Part shown: in pieces, positions 1 through 7,815 of the stretch
Position numbering within the stretch: position 1 is the first letter of the stretch
Layout of the letters: every line of letters begins with the position of its first letter
Program-made: the position numbers and the translations under genes
Origin: Planomonospora sp. ID67723
GTDB lineage: Bacteria > Actinomycetota > Actinomycetes > Streptosporangiales > Streptosporangiaceae
DNA length: 64,000 nucleotides
Direction: 5' to 3'
Assembly (NCBI RefSeq): GCF_015711605.1
Contig: NZ_JABTEZ010000002.1
Span: forward strand, 1,054,001 to 1,118,000
Notes under the pieces: model-generated
Databases searched by the model: none
What the model saw: only the letters and a program-made list of their open reading frames with translations
What the model was told of the DNA's origin: nothing

Positions 1-2
1 CG

Positions 3-191
3 CCCCCGGTGGTCGGCCGCCTCAAGGAGGTCCTGACCACCCACCCGGGCACCACCGAGGTCCACCTCCAGGTCCACAACGGCCCCAAGACCACGGTCAT
101 GCGCCTGGACGACCGGCTGCGCGTCTCGCCGTCCCCGGCCCTGATGGGCGACCTCAAGCAACTCCTGGGCCCCGCCTGCCTCGGAGCCTGA
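3..191 (+). CDS. dnaE: DNA polymerase III alpha subunit, C-terminal end (partial)
   Basis: The frame is open from the left edge and ends at TGA 189-191, giving about 62 residues. They match the extreme C-terminus of actinobacterial replicative DnaE as I remember it: a VVGRLKEVL helix, an HPGTTEVHL strand, then LRLDDRLRV and a GDLKxLLGPxCLG ending. This is the last small domain of the polymerase; the catalytic PHP and palm regions lie outside the window. Gene order (dnaE upstream of a his cluster) also fits. The GTG at 9 is internal, not a start. The identification rests on a short stretch, so it is good but not certain. Confidence 0.8.
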   Translation, partial: PPVVGRLKEVLTTHPGTTEVHLQVHNGPKTTVMRLDDRLRVSPSPALMGDLKQLLGPACLGA

Positions 192-204
192 CGACGAAAC
201 GAGG

Positions 205-223
205 GTTAGGAAACTTTCCTAAC
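205..223. promoter_or_regulatory. Perfect inverted repeat, likely operator
   Basis: GTTAGGAAACTTTCCTAAC is two perfect 9-base arms around one central C. It ends four bases before a consensus -35 box and lies upstream of a secreted phosphatase gene. I recall similar AGGAAA-n-TTTCCT operators before secreted hydrolases in actinobacteria, tentatively tied to ROK-type regulators; that assignment is memory, not shown here. No regulator gene sits nearby. It could instead end the dnaE transcript, but it is A/T-rich and has no following T-run. Confidence 0.6.
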
Positions 224-226
224 TTG

Positions 227-256
227 TTGACACCGCGCCGGACCGCTTGCCACTAT
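227..256 (+). promoter_or_regulatory. Sigma70-type promoter of the phosphatase operon
   Basis: A perfect TTGACA (227-232) is followed after 18 bases by CACTAT (251-256), a moderate -10. Transcription would begin near 263, leaving a leader of about 130 bases before the ATG at 393. The palindrome at 205-223 abuts the -35, a position suited to repression or activation. Confidence 0.6.
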
Positions 257-392
257 GCCGGTAAGCGGCTCGGCGCGGCGTCCCCTCCCGGGGACGTGAC
301 GCGCTCAGTGAGAGACCTGCTGTCCCGGCCGCGCCTCGCACGACGCCTCGCCGCGCCGTGATCTCACGCCTCTCACCCCCCAGGAGACAGTC

Positions 393-1751
393 ATGTCTTC
401 AGCGATGCCGAAACCCGTCCCCCGCAGGCTCCTCTGGGCGCTCGCCGCGATCACCGTCCTCCTATCCGGGCTGCTCGTCGCCGCAGGCCGGGCCGAGGCC
501 GCCGAGACCCTGCTCTCGCAGGGCAAACCCGCCTCCTCCTCGTCCAAGGAGGGCCAGTCCTACAGTTCGGGCAAGGCGGTCGACGGCGACCTCACCTCCA
601 CCCGCTGGGCCTCCGAGGAAGGCGCCGACCCCCAGTGGATCCGCGTCGACCTGGGCGCGGCCCAGCAGATCTCCCGCGTCAGGCTGCTCTGGGAGGCCGC
701 CTACGGCAGCGCCTACGAGATCCAGGTCTCCGACGACAAGAGCACCTGGACCACCGTCTACTCCACCACCACCGGGGACGGCGGCGAGGACGACCTGACC
801 GTCTCCGGCTCCGGGCGCTACGTCCGCATGTACGGCACCGAGCGCGGCACCCCCTACGGCTATTCGCTGTGGGAGCTGCAGGTGTACGGCGGCGGCACCC
901 CGCCGACCCCGACGCCCACTCCCACGGTCACCCCGACCGTCCCGCCGGGCGAGGCCTTCACGGTCGCGGCGGCCGGTGACATCGCCGCGCAGTGCACCGC
1001 GAGCTCCGGCTCCTGCGCCCACCCCAAGACCGCCGCGCTGGTCGAGCGGATGAACCCGGCGTTCGTCGTCACCATGGGCGACAACCAGTACGACGACGCC
1101 CGGATCTCGGACTACCGGAACTACTACGACAAGACCTGGGGCAGGTTCAAGGGCAAGACCCGCCCCGTCCCCGGCAACCACGAGACCTACGACCCCGCCG
1201 GGACCTACGCCGGGTACAAGGCCTACTTCGGCTCCATCGCCACCCCGCGGGGCAAGACCTACTACAGCTACGACCACGGCGACTGGCACTTCGTCGCCCT
1301 CGACTCCAACCTCTTCACCGACTCCGCCCAGCTCGACTGGCTCAAGGCCGACCTGGCCGCCAACGACAGGCGCTGCATCGCCGCCTACTTCCACCACCCC
1401 CTCTTCAGCTCCGGCTCGCACGGCAACCAGAAGCAGAGCAAGCCGGTCTGGGAGATCCTCTACGGCGCCGGAGCCGACCTGGTGCTGGGCGGGCACGACC
1501 ACCACTACGAGCGGTTCGCGCCGCAGAACCCGAGCGCCGCGGCCGATTCCAAGGGCATCGTCCAGGTCATCGGCGGGATGGGCGGCGCGCCGCCGTACGA
1601 GCTCAAGACCGCCAGGCCCAACAGCCAGAAGCGCCTCACCAACCTGTACGGCGTGCTCAAGCTGACCCTCGCCCCCAGCTCGTTCTCCTGGCAGCTCGTC
1701 GATGTCGGCGGCGCGGTCAAGGACACCAGCCCCACCTACACCTGCCACTAG
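393..1751 (+). CDS. Secreted F5/8C-domain metallophosphatase
   Basis: This 452-aa protein has a Sec signal peptide (about 1-36, ending AGRAEA), an F5/8 type C (discoidin-like) carbohydrate-binding domain (about 38-166), a Pro/Thr linker (168-186) and a calcineurin-like metallophosphatase domain (about 188-450). Metal and catalytic motifs are intact: GD 195-196, GDNQY 229-233, GNHE 261-264, HH 334-335 and GHDHH 367-371. It resembles purple-acid-phosphatase-like phosphoesterases, so it probably hydrolyses phosphate esters outside the cell while the discoidin domain docks on a glycan. The start has AGGAGA 11 bases upstream. The next ATG directly follows its stop codon, so it heads an operon. The substrate is unknown. 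Confidence 0.85.
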   Translation: MSSAMPKPVPRRLLWALAAITVLLSGLLVAAGRAEAAETLLSQGKPASSSSKEGQSYSSGKAVDGDLTSTRWASEEGADPQWIRVDLGAAQQISRVRLLWEAAYGSAYEIQVSDDKSTWTTVYSTTTGDGGEDDLTVSGSGRYVRMYGTERGTPYGYSLWELQVYGGGTPPTPTPTPTVTPTVPPGEAFTVAAAGDIAAQCTASSGSCAHPKTAALVERMNPAFVVTMGDNQYDDARISDYRNYYDKTWGRFKGKTRPVPGNHETYDPAGTYAGYKAYFGSIATPRGKTYYSYDHGDWHFVALDSNLFTDSAQLDWLKADLAANDRRCIAAYFHHPLFSSGSHGNQKQSKPVWEILYGAGADLVLGGHDHHYERFAPQNPSAAADSKGIVQVIGGMGGAPPYELKTARPNSQKRLTNLYGVLKLTLAPSSFSWQLVDVGGAVKDTSPTYTCH

Positions 1752-3017
1752 ATGTACATCTCGGCGAACCGGACCGCGGACGGGACCCGTCCGCGGTCGC
1801 GGACCTCCTGGGCGGTTCCGGGGAACGTGCTCGCCCTCGGCGGGGTCAGCCTGGTCACCGACATCTCCTCCGAGATGGTCACGGCCGTGCTCCCGCTCTA
1901 CGTGACGCTCTCCCTCGGGCTCAGCATGCTGCAGTTCGGCGCGCTCGACGGGCTCTACGCCGGGCTGACCGCGCTGGTCCGCCTGGCAGGAGGGCAGCTC
2001 GCCGACCGGTGGCAGCGGCGCAAGCTGGTCGCCGGGGCAGGGTACGGGCTGTCGGCCCTGTCGCGGCTGGGCCTGCTGGCGGCCGGCGCCTCGGTCCCGC
2101 TGCTGGGTGCGGCGATCGCCGCCGACCGGGCGGGCAAGGGGCTGCGCACGGCCCCGCGTGACGCGATGATCTCGCTGAGCGCCCCGCCGGACGCGCTCGG
2201 CCACGCCTTCGGCGTGCACCGCGCGATGGACACGTTCGGGGCGCTGCTCGGGCCGCTGGCCGCGTTCGCCGTGCTGACGGCCACCGCGGGCGCGTACGAC
2301 GCGGTGTTCGTGGTCAGCTTCTGCGTCGCCGTGCTCGGCGTCCTGCTGCTGGTCATGTACGTCCGCGACCGCCGCGAGCCGCTGCCGCCCGGCGCCGCCG
2401 GCAGCGGAGCGGTCTCGCTGCGCGCCGCCGCCGGGCTGCTGCGGGACGCGCCGTTCCGGCACGTCTGCGCGGTGGCCGCCGTCCTGGGCCTGGTCACGGT
2501 CAGCGACGCATTCGTCTACCTGCTCCTGCAGAAGCGCGGCGGGCTGGGGCCCGAGTACTTCCCGCTGCTGCCGGTCGGCACGGCCGCGGTCTACCTGATG
2601 CTCGCCGTGCCCGCCGGACGGCTCGCCGACCGGCTCGGCCGGGTCCCGGTCTTCCTGGCCGGGCACGTCGCGCTGGCCGGCGCCTACCTGCTGCTGCTCG
2701 GCCCCGGCTGGCTCGTCCCCGTGCTGGTCCTGCACGGGGCGTTCTACGCGGCCACCGACGGCGTGCTGATGGCCCTGGCCGGGCCGGTGCTCCCCGAACG
2801 CCTGCGCGCCAGCGGCCTGGCCCTGCTCCAGACCGGTCAGGCCGTCGCCCGGATGTTCTCCTCGGTCCTGTTCGGCGCGCTCTGGACGGTGTGGGGGAGC
2901 GAGCCGGGACTGGCGGCCATGACGGCGGGACTCGCCGCCTGCGCGCTCGCCTCGTGGTTCGCACTGCGGCCCGCCGTACCGGCTCACCGGCCGGATCCTG
3001 CGCGAAGGAGGCGGTGA
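1752..3017 (+). CDS. Major facilitator superfamily transporter
   Basis: The 421-aa protein has about twelve hydrophobic helices and two MFS A-type loops, GGQLADRWQRRK in the N-half and GRLADRLGR in the C-half. This is the pattern of drug/sugar-type secondary transporters. The ATG abuts the stop of the metallophosphatase gene without a gap or clear own ribosome site, so translation is probably coupled. Its TGA overlaps the ATG of the next gene. The N-terminal 20 residues are basic and cytoplasmic. Operon partners suggest transport of something released by, or related to, the secreted phosphatase, but this is inference; the sequence does not reveal substrate or direction. Confidence 0.8.
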   Translation: MYISANRTADGTRPRSRTSWAVPGNVLALGGVSLVTDISSEMVTAVLPLYVTLSLGLSMLQFGALDGLYAGLTALVRLAGGQLADRWQRRKLVAGAGYGLSALSRLGLLAAGASVPLLGAAIAADRAGKGLRTAPRDAMISLSAPPDALGHAFGVHRAMDTFGALLGPLAAFAVLTATAGAYDAVFVVSFCVAVLGVLLLVMYVRDRREPLPPGAAGSGAVSLRAAAGLLRDAPFRHVCAVAAVLGLVTVSDAFVYLLLQKRGGLGPEYFPLLPVGTAAVYLMLAVPAGRLADRLGRVPVFLAGHVALAGAYLLLLGPGWLVPVLVLHGAFYAATDGVLMALAGPVLPERLRASGLALLQTGQAVARMFSSVLFGALWTVWGSEPGLAAMTAGLAACALASWFALRPAVPAHRPDPARRRR

Positions 3018-4003
3018 TGACCTCCGCCCGGAGGCTTCCGGTCCTGATCGCCGCCGTGGTGCTGCTGGCCGCCGTCGCGGCGGGCTACGCGGGCTGGGCG
3101 GCGCGACGCGGCCCCGCCCCGGACCCGCGGGCACCGGCGGTCCAGGGGGGTGGAGACGGCCTCCTGGACCCGGGGCGGCTCGTGTTCCGTACGACGGCCG
3201 GCCGGGTCGCCGCGGTGCCGCTGGGGGACACCTCGGCCGCGCCCGTCGACGGCGGACCGGCCTGCAACCGGTTCCATACGGCGGCGGGCGTCTCCGTCTG
3301 CCTGGTCGCCAGGCCCGGACCGGTCCCCATGACCGACGCGGTGATCCTCGACCGCTCGATGCGGGAGCTCCAGCGGGTCGAACTGGCCGGGATCCCGAAC
3401 CGGGCCAGGATGTCGGCCAGCGGCCGGATGGCCTCGTGGACCGTGTTCGTCACCGGAGACTCCTACAACGAAGGGGGATTCTCCACCTGGACCGGGATCC
3501 TGGACCGCCGCACCGGCTTCGCCGTCACCAACATGGAGGACATCCCGCTGACCCTCGGCGGGCGCCGCTACTTCTCCCCGGACGTGAACTACTGGGGCGT
3601 CACCTTCGCCGCCGACGACAACACGTTCTATGCGACCGTGTCGACGAAGGGGAAGACCTACCTGGTGAAGGGCGACTACGCCAGGTGGGAGGCCCGCACG
3701 CTCAGGGAGAACGCCGAGTGCCCGTCGCTGTCCCCCGACGGGACGCGCCTGGTGTTCAAGAAACGGGTCTCCGGCGACCCCGACCGGCCCTGGCGGCTCC
3801 ACCTGCTCGACCTGGCCACCATGGAGGAGACGCCGCTGGCCGAGACCGCGAGCGTCGACGACCAGGCCGCCTGGCTCGACGCCCGCACCGTGATGTACGG
3901 CAAGGGCCCCGACGTCTGGTCCGTCCCCGCCGACGGCACCGGCGCCCCGGCCCTCCTGGTGCGCGACGCGTCCTCCCCGGTGGTCGTCGGCCGGTCCCCG
4001 TAG
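3017..4003 (+). CDS. Membrane-anchored TolB-like beta-propeller protein
   Basis: I start this gene at the ATG overlapping the MFS stop (ATGA), preceded by AAGGAGG at 3005-3011; a longer frame exists upstream but lies inside the MFS gene. The product is 328 aa with one N-terminal membrane helix (about 8-28) and no lipobox Cys. The rest is beta-rich with PD40/TolB-like repeats, for example a CPSLSPDGTRLVF blade and later LLDLATMEETP and DVWSVPADG units. Such propellers usually act as extracytoplasmic protein- or ligand-binding platforms. Co-translation with the transporter suggests a joint role at the membrane. The exact function is unknown. Confidence 0.75.
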   Translation: MTSARRLPVLIAAVVLLAAVAAGYAGWAARRGPAPDPRAPAVQGGGDGLLDPGRLVFRTTAGRVAAVPLGDTSAAPVDGGPACNRFHTAAGVSVCLVARPGPVPMTDAVILDRSMRELQRVELAGIPNRARMSASGRMASWTVFVTGDSYNEGGFSTWTGILDRRTGFAVTNMEDIPLTLGGRRYFSPDVNYWGVTFAADDNTFYATVSTKGKTYLVKGDYARWEARTLRENAECPSLSPDGTRLVFKKRVSGDPDRPWRLHLLDLATMEETPLAETASVDDQAAWLDARTVMYGKGPDVWSVPADGTGAPALLVRDASSPVVVGRSP

Positions 4004-4103
4004 TCCCGGGGGACGACGACCGATCTCATCCCGGAAGGGGAGGACGGACGGCGGAAAGATTGTGAAGATCATCATGTCGGGTTTCCGGACAGAGGAGATG
4101 ACA

Positions 4104-4111
4104 GAGGTGAT
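4104..4111 (+). promoter_or_regulatory. Ribosome binding site deciding the serine hydrolase start
   Basis: GAGGTGAT pairs over eight bases with the 16S 3' tail and lies seven bases before ATG 4119. This favours 4119 over the in-frame upstream candidates at 4062, 4074, 4098 and 4110. The shorter product also begins with a proper signal peptide. Confidence 0.65.
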
Positions 4112-4118
4112 GGTCTTC

Positions 4119-5396
4119 ATGCGGAGCCCCCGCCGGGGATCGGCGGCCGCCGGGCTCGGGCTGAGCGCGGTACTCACGACGTGGGCGTTCGCGCCACCCG
4201 CGACGGCCGAACCCGCCCCCGCGGGGACGGGCCCCGGCCTGGACCGGGGAGCGCTGCGGCAGACCCTGGAGGCGGTCCACGCCGCCGGCATGCACGGTGT
4301 CTACTCCGGCGTTCGTGACGGGCGCTCCCGGTGGGACGGCGCGGCGGGCGTGGCCGACGTGGAGACCGGGCGGCCCGTCCACGCGGGGATGCGCCACCGG
4401 GTGGGCAGCATCACCAAGACCTTCACCGCGGTCGCCGTCCTGCAGCAGGTCGAACGCGGCCGGATCGAACTGGACGCGCCCGTCGCCCGCTACCTTCCCG
4501 GCCTGATCCCGGGCGAGCGCGGCGAGAAGGTCACGGTCCGGATGCTGCTCAACCACACCAGCGGCATCGGCGACTACGTCGCGGGCGCCTTCCCCTCCCT
4601 CGTGCAGGGGTCGCCGCAGAGCCTCGACGACCACAGGTTCCGCAGGATCGGCCCGCGGGAACTGGTGGCGTTCGGCCTGGCCGCGCCGGCCACCGGCGAA
4701 CCCGGCCAGGGCTGGTCCTACTCCAACACCAACTACATCATCGCCGGGCTGCTGCTGGAGAAGGCGACCGGAACCGAAGCCGACCGGTACATCACCCGCC
4801 ACGTGATCGCCAAGGCCGGGCTCAGGAACACCTCCTTCCCCCGCACGCCGTACATCCCCGGCCCGAACTCCAAGGCGTACGAGGCGCTGTTCGGGCTCAT
4901 CGACCCGCCGCGCGACTACAGCGTCTACGACATGTCCTGGGCCGGTACGGCGGGTGCGCTCGTGTCGACGATGGACGACCTCAACCGGTTCTACCGGCTC
5001 CTGCTGGGCGGCGGGATCCTCGCCCCCGCCCAGCTGGCGCAGATGCAGGCCACCGTGCCGGTCACCGACGACCAGGGCAACGTCGTGATGCACTACGGCC
5101 TGGGCCTGTACGCCCAGGACACCGCCTGCGGCCGGTTCTGGGGGCACGACGGGGGCGTGTTCGGCATGGGAACCTTCTCCCTGTCCAGTTCCGGGGGCCG
5201 CCAGCTCTCCGTGGGGATCAACCTCATGAAGTACAACCGGCTCGACGAGAACGGGGCCGTGGTGCCGCACGCGATCGACTTCGCCCTCGGAGCCCACATG
5301 TCGCAGGCCCTGTGCGGTCAGAGCCCAGCCCCGGCCGCCAAGGCACAGCGACCCTGGTCGCCCTTCCCGACCCAGCAGGTGCGCGTCAAGCGGTGA
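4119..5396 (+). CDS. Secreted serine hydrolase, beta-lactamase/DD-peptidase family
   Basis: The product (425 aa from the chosen ATG) has a basic N-terminus and signal peptide (MRSPRRG..., about 1-30). All three penicillin-recognising motifs of the class C beta-lactamase/R61 DD-peptidase family are visible: S97-I-T-K100, Y201-S-N203 and an HDGG motif near the C-terminus replacing KTG. Members include D-alanyl-D-alanine carboxypeptidases, esterases and beta-lactamases; the HxG third motif fits R61-like peptidases. It acts outside the membrane, plausibly on peptidoglycan peptides. A 115-base gap separates it from the beta-propeller gene. Two strong hairpins downstream isolate it from the convergent penicillin-binding protein gene. 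Confidence 0.82.
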   Translation: MRSPRRGSAAAGLGLSAVLTTWAFAPPATAEPAPAGTGPGLDRGALRQTLEAVHAAGMHGVYSGVRDGRSRWDGAAGVADVETGRPVHAGMRHRVGSITKTFTAVAVLQQVERGRIELDAPVARYLPGLIPGERGEKVTVRMLLNHTSGIGDYVAGAFPSLVQGSPQSLDDHRFRRIGPRELVAFGLAAPATGEPGQGWSYSNTNYIIAGLLLEKATGTEADRYITRHVIAKAGLRNTSFPRTPYIPGPNSKAYEALFGLIDPPRDYSVYDMSWAGTAGALVSTMDDLNRFYRLLLGGGILAPAQLAQMQATVPVTDDQGNVVMHYGLGLYAQDTACGRFWGHDGGVFGMGTFSLSSSGGRQLSVGINLMKYNRLDENGAVVPHAIDFALGAHMSQALCGQSPAPAAKAQRPWSPFPTQQVRVKR

Positions 5397-5422
5397 CCTG
5401 CCGGCACCGGCCGTTCCCGGCA

Positions 5423-5443
5423 GGCGCCGGAGCGTCCGGCGCC
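5423..5443 (+). terminator. GC-rich hairpin after the serine hydrolase
   Basis: GGCGCCGG (5423-5430), a five-base loop and CCGGCGCC (5436-5443) form a perfect 8-bp stem 27 bases past the stop codon. There is no T-run, as is common for actinobacterial terminators. Confidence 0.45.
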
Positions 5444-5489
5444 GCCCTCCTCGAGGGTGCCCATGATCGTTTGTGGTCGGGCTGTGATG

Positions 5490-5520
5490 GGGGCTTCTGC
5501 CGGGTTCATCCAGAAGCCCT
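5490..5520. terminator. Hairpin between convergent genes
   Basis: GGGCTTCTG (5491-5499) pairs with CAGAAGCCC (5511-5519) around an 11-base loop. It lies midway between the convergent serine hydrolase and penicillin-binding protein genes and could end transcription from both sides. No T-run follows. Confidence 0.45.
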
Positions 5521-5558
5521 CACCGCAGCACGGCCGTCGGGGTCCGGGCGGCTCGAGG

Positions 5559-7763
5559 TCAGCGGTCGGGGCTCTGCCAGGGAAGGAAGCGGGGCCTGTT
5601 CCGGCCGCCGCCGTTCCCGCCGCCGTGGCGGCGCCCGCGGGGGCGGTCGGCCAGCGGCGCCTTGGCCAGGAAGGGCGTGCGGCCGCCGCCGAAGCGGGCC
5701 ATGTCCGGGGCGTGGAACGGTCTGGCGGGCACGCCGCGCAGGGCGGCGGACATGGAGGCCACCCAGATCGGGCCCGGCAGGGAGGCGCCCTGCACGCTGG
5801 CGTAGTAGTCACCGCCGATCTGCACCCCGCGCAACGGGTGGCGGTAGGAGCCGCGGATGTCGCCCACGCTGACCGCCGCCGACAGGGCGGGGGTGTACCC
5901 GGCGAACCAGGCCGAGGTGTAGCCGTTGTTGGTCCCGGTCTTGCCCGCGGCGGGGCGGCCGATGCCCTGGCCCCTCATGGTGCCCCGGGTGAACACCCCG
6001 CTCAGCACGTGGTTCACCGCGTCGGACACCCTCGGGTCGATCGCCTGGCGGCAGCTGGGCGGGATGGGGACGCGGAGGCCGTCCCGGCCGGTGATCTCGG
6101 CGATGGCCACCGGGCGGCAGTAGCGGCCCCGCGCGGCGAACGCGGCGAACGCCCCGGCCACCGTGAGGGGGTCCATCTCGTTGATCCCGAGCGTGAACGT
6201 CGGGACCTCGCGCAGCGGCGTGCCGTCCGCCCGGGTGATGCCGAGCGCCTTGGCGGTCCTGACGACCGGGCACAGGCCGACCTTGCGCTCCAGCTTCATG
6301 AAGAAGATGTTCACCGAGTTCCACGTGCCGGTGGAGAGGCTGTACGCGCCCGGGCTCCGCCTGCCGTCGGCGTTGTAGATCTCGCTGCCGGGGTCGTTGA
6401 CCGGCCGGCCCGCGCAGTCGGTGAAGCCCTTGGCCGGGACGTACCGGCCGGGGGTGGCGAACCCCCGGTTGAACCGCCAGCCCTTGCTGAGCGCGGTGGC
6501 CAGGGTGAACGCCTTGAAGGTGGATCCGGCCTGGAAGCCCAGGCCGCCGCCGTGCGCCACGTCGGCGGCGAGGTTGAAGGTGGTGCGGGGGCCGTTCCTG
6601 CGGTTGCCGGGGTTGCGGCCGTACCGCTTGCTCGCGGCGAGCGCCCGGATCCGCCCGGTGCCCGGCTCGACCATCGCCTCGGCGGCGACCTCGGTGTCCT
6701 CCGGGTCGACCCGCGCGGCGATGGCCTGCTCCGCGGCCTTCTGGGCGGCGGGGTCCAGGGTGGTGCGGATCACCATGCCGCCCCTGGCCAGGCGGTGTTC
6801 GCGTTCCTCCCGCGTGTGCCCGAAGACGGGGTTGCTCAGCAGCTCCCGGTGGACGTAGACGCAGAAGTAGGGGTGGTCGCTGCCGGCGCAACCGCCCGGT
6901 TCCGGCTTGAGGCGGATGTTCAGCGGGGTGCGCTTGGCCGCGTCCGCCCGGGCGCGGGTGACGGACCCGGTCTCGGCCATCCGGTCCAGGACGATGTCGC
7001 GGCGCTGCCTGAGCCGCTCCTGGTGCTGCTCGCCCAGCGAGGGGTCGGTCGCGTACGGCGTGCGCACCGCTCCGGCCAGCGTGGCGGCCTGGGGCAGGGA
7101 CAGCCTGGCGGCCGGGACCGAGAAGAACCGCTGCGCGGCGGCCTCCACCCCGAACGCCCCCGCGCCGAAGTAGGCGATGTTGAGGTAGCGCTCCAGGATC
7201 TCGTCTTTGGTGTACTTGCGCTCCATCGCCAGGGCGTACCGCAGCTCACTGAGCTTGCGCTGGAGGTTCGGCGCCCGCGCCTGGTCGCGTTCGGCCTCGG
7301 TCTCGGCGTTCTCCACCAGGATGTTCTTCACGAGCTGCTGGGTGAGGGAGGACCCGCCCTGCCGCACCCCGCCGGCCTGGGTGTTGGTCACCAGCGCGCG
7401 CAGCGTGCCCTTGATGTCCAGGCCGCCGTGGTGGTAGAAGCGGGAGTCCTCGATCGCGATGATCGCCTTGCGCATGACCGGTGCGACCCTGCCGAGGTCC
7501 ACGACCGTCCGGTTCTGCGAGTAGAACTGGGCGAACGGCCTGCCGCGGCGGTCCAGGAGCACGGTGCGCTGGGGGAGCAGATCCTCGCGGGGGCTGGGCG
7601 GCAGGTCGGTGAAGACGCCCGCGACGTCCTTCGCCGCGAGGCCCGCGCTGCCGACGAGTGGTAGCGCGGCCCCCGCCGCCAGCAGCCCGCCGAGTACTCC
7701 GCAGGCCGTCAGGACCCGCAGGCACGCGACGGGGCCGGGCCTGGTGTCACGTCGCAATGTCAC
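5559..7763 (-). CDS. Bifunctional class A penicillin-binding protein
   Basis: This 734-aa protein has one N-terminal membrane anchor (about 16-42), a glycosyltransferase family 51 domain (about 75-250; catalytic Glu in IEDSRFYHHGG, plus GGSSLTQQLVKN and RKLSELRYALAMERKYTK) and a transpeptidase domain with S-T-F-K, an S-T-G/N-type second motif and K-T-G-T. It polymerises lipid II and cross-links peptidoglycan on the outer face of the membrane. The tail is Gly/Arg-rich and disordered. The start is GTG 7763 with no strong ribosome site; it follows the murA-like gene by 52 bases on the same strand, so the two are probably co-transcribed for wall synthesis. It is PBP1A/PonA-like, but which paralogue is not clear. 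Confidence 0.9.
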   Translation of the reverse strand: MTLRRDTRPGPVACLRVLTACGVLGGLLAAGAALPLVGSAGLAAKDVAGVFTDLPPSPREDLLPQRTVLLDRRGRPFAQFYSQNRTVVDLGRVAPVMRKAIIAIEDSRFYHHGGLDIKGTLRALVTNTQAGGVRQGGSSLTQQLVKNILVENAETEAERDQARAPNLQRKLSELRYALAMERKYTKDEILERYLNIAYFGAGAFGVEAAAQRFFSVPAARLSLPQAATLAGAVRTPYATDPSLGEQHQERLRQRRDIVLDRMAETGSVTRARADAAKRTPLNIRLKPEPGGCAGSDHPYFCVYVHRELLSNPVFGHTREEREHRLARGGMVIRTTLDPAAQKAAEQAIAARVDPEDTEVAAEAMVEPGTGRIRALAASKRYGRNPGNRRNGPRTTFNLAADVAHGGGLGFQAGSTFKAFTLATALSKGWRFNRGFATPGRYVPAKGFTDCAGRPVNDPGSEIYNADGRRSPGAYSLSTGTWNSVNIFFMKLERKVGLCPVVRTAKALGITRADGTPLREVPTFTLGINEMDPLTVAGAFAAFAARGRYCRPVAIAEITGRDGLRVPIPPSCRQAIDPRVSDAVNHVLSGVFTRGTMRGQGIGRPAAGKTGTNNGYTSAWFAGYTPALSAAVSVGDIRGSYRHPLRGVQIGGDYYASVQGASLPGPIWVASMSAALRGVPARPFHAPDMARFGGGRTPFLAKAPLADRPRGRRHGGGNGGGRNRPRFLPWQSPDR

Positions 7764-7815
7764 AGAGAGTAAGGTGCGGCAGGGTGATGCCCCGCAAACA
7801 CCCGATTGCGAATCC

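Noticed and set aside
205-223. dnaE terminator
   Set aside because: The inverted repeat is A/T-rich with a one-base centre, which cannot form a stable loop, and it abuts a promoter.
462-3134. 890-aa reverse ORF covering the phosphatase-MFS genes
   Set aside because: Composition is Arg/Gly/Pro/Asp-rich, as expected from the antisense frame of GC-rich genes; no domain is visible and the plus-strand genes have clear motifs.
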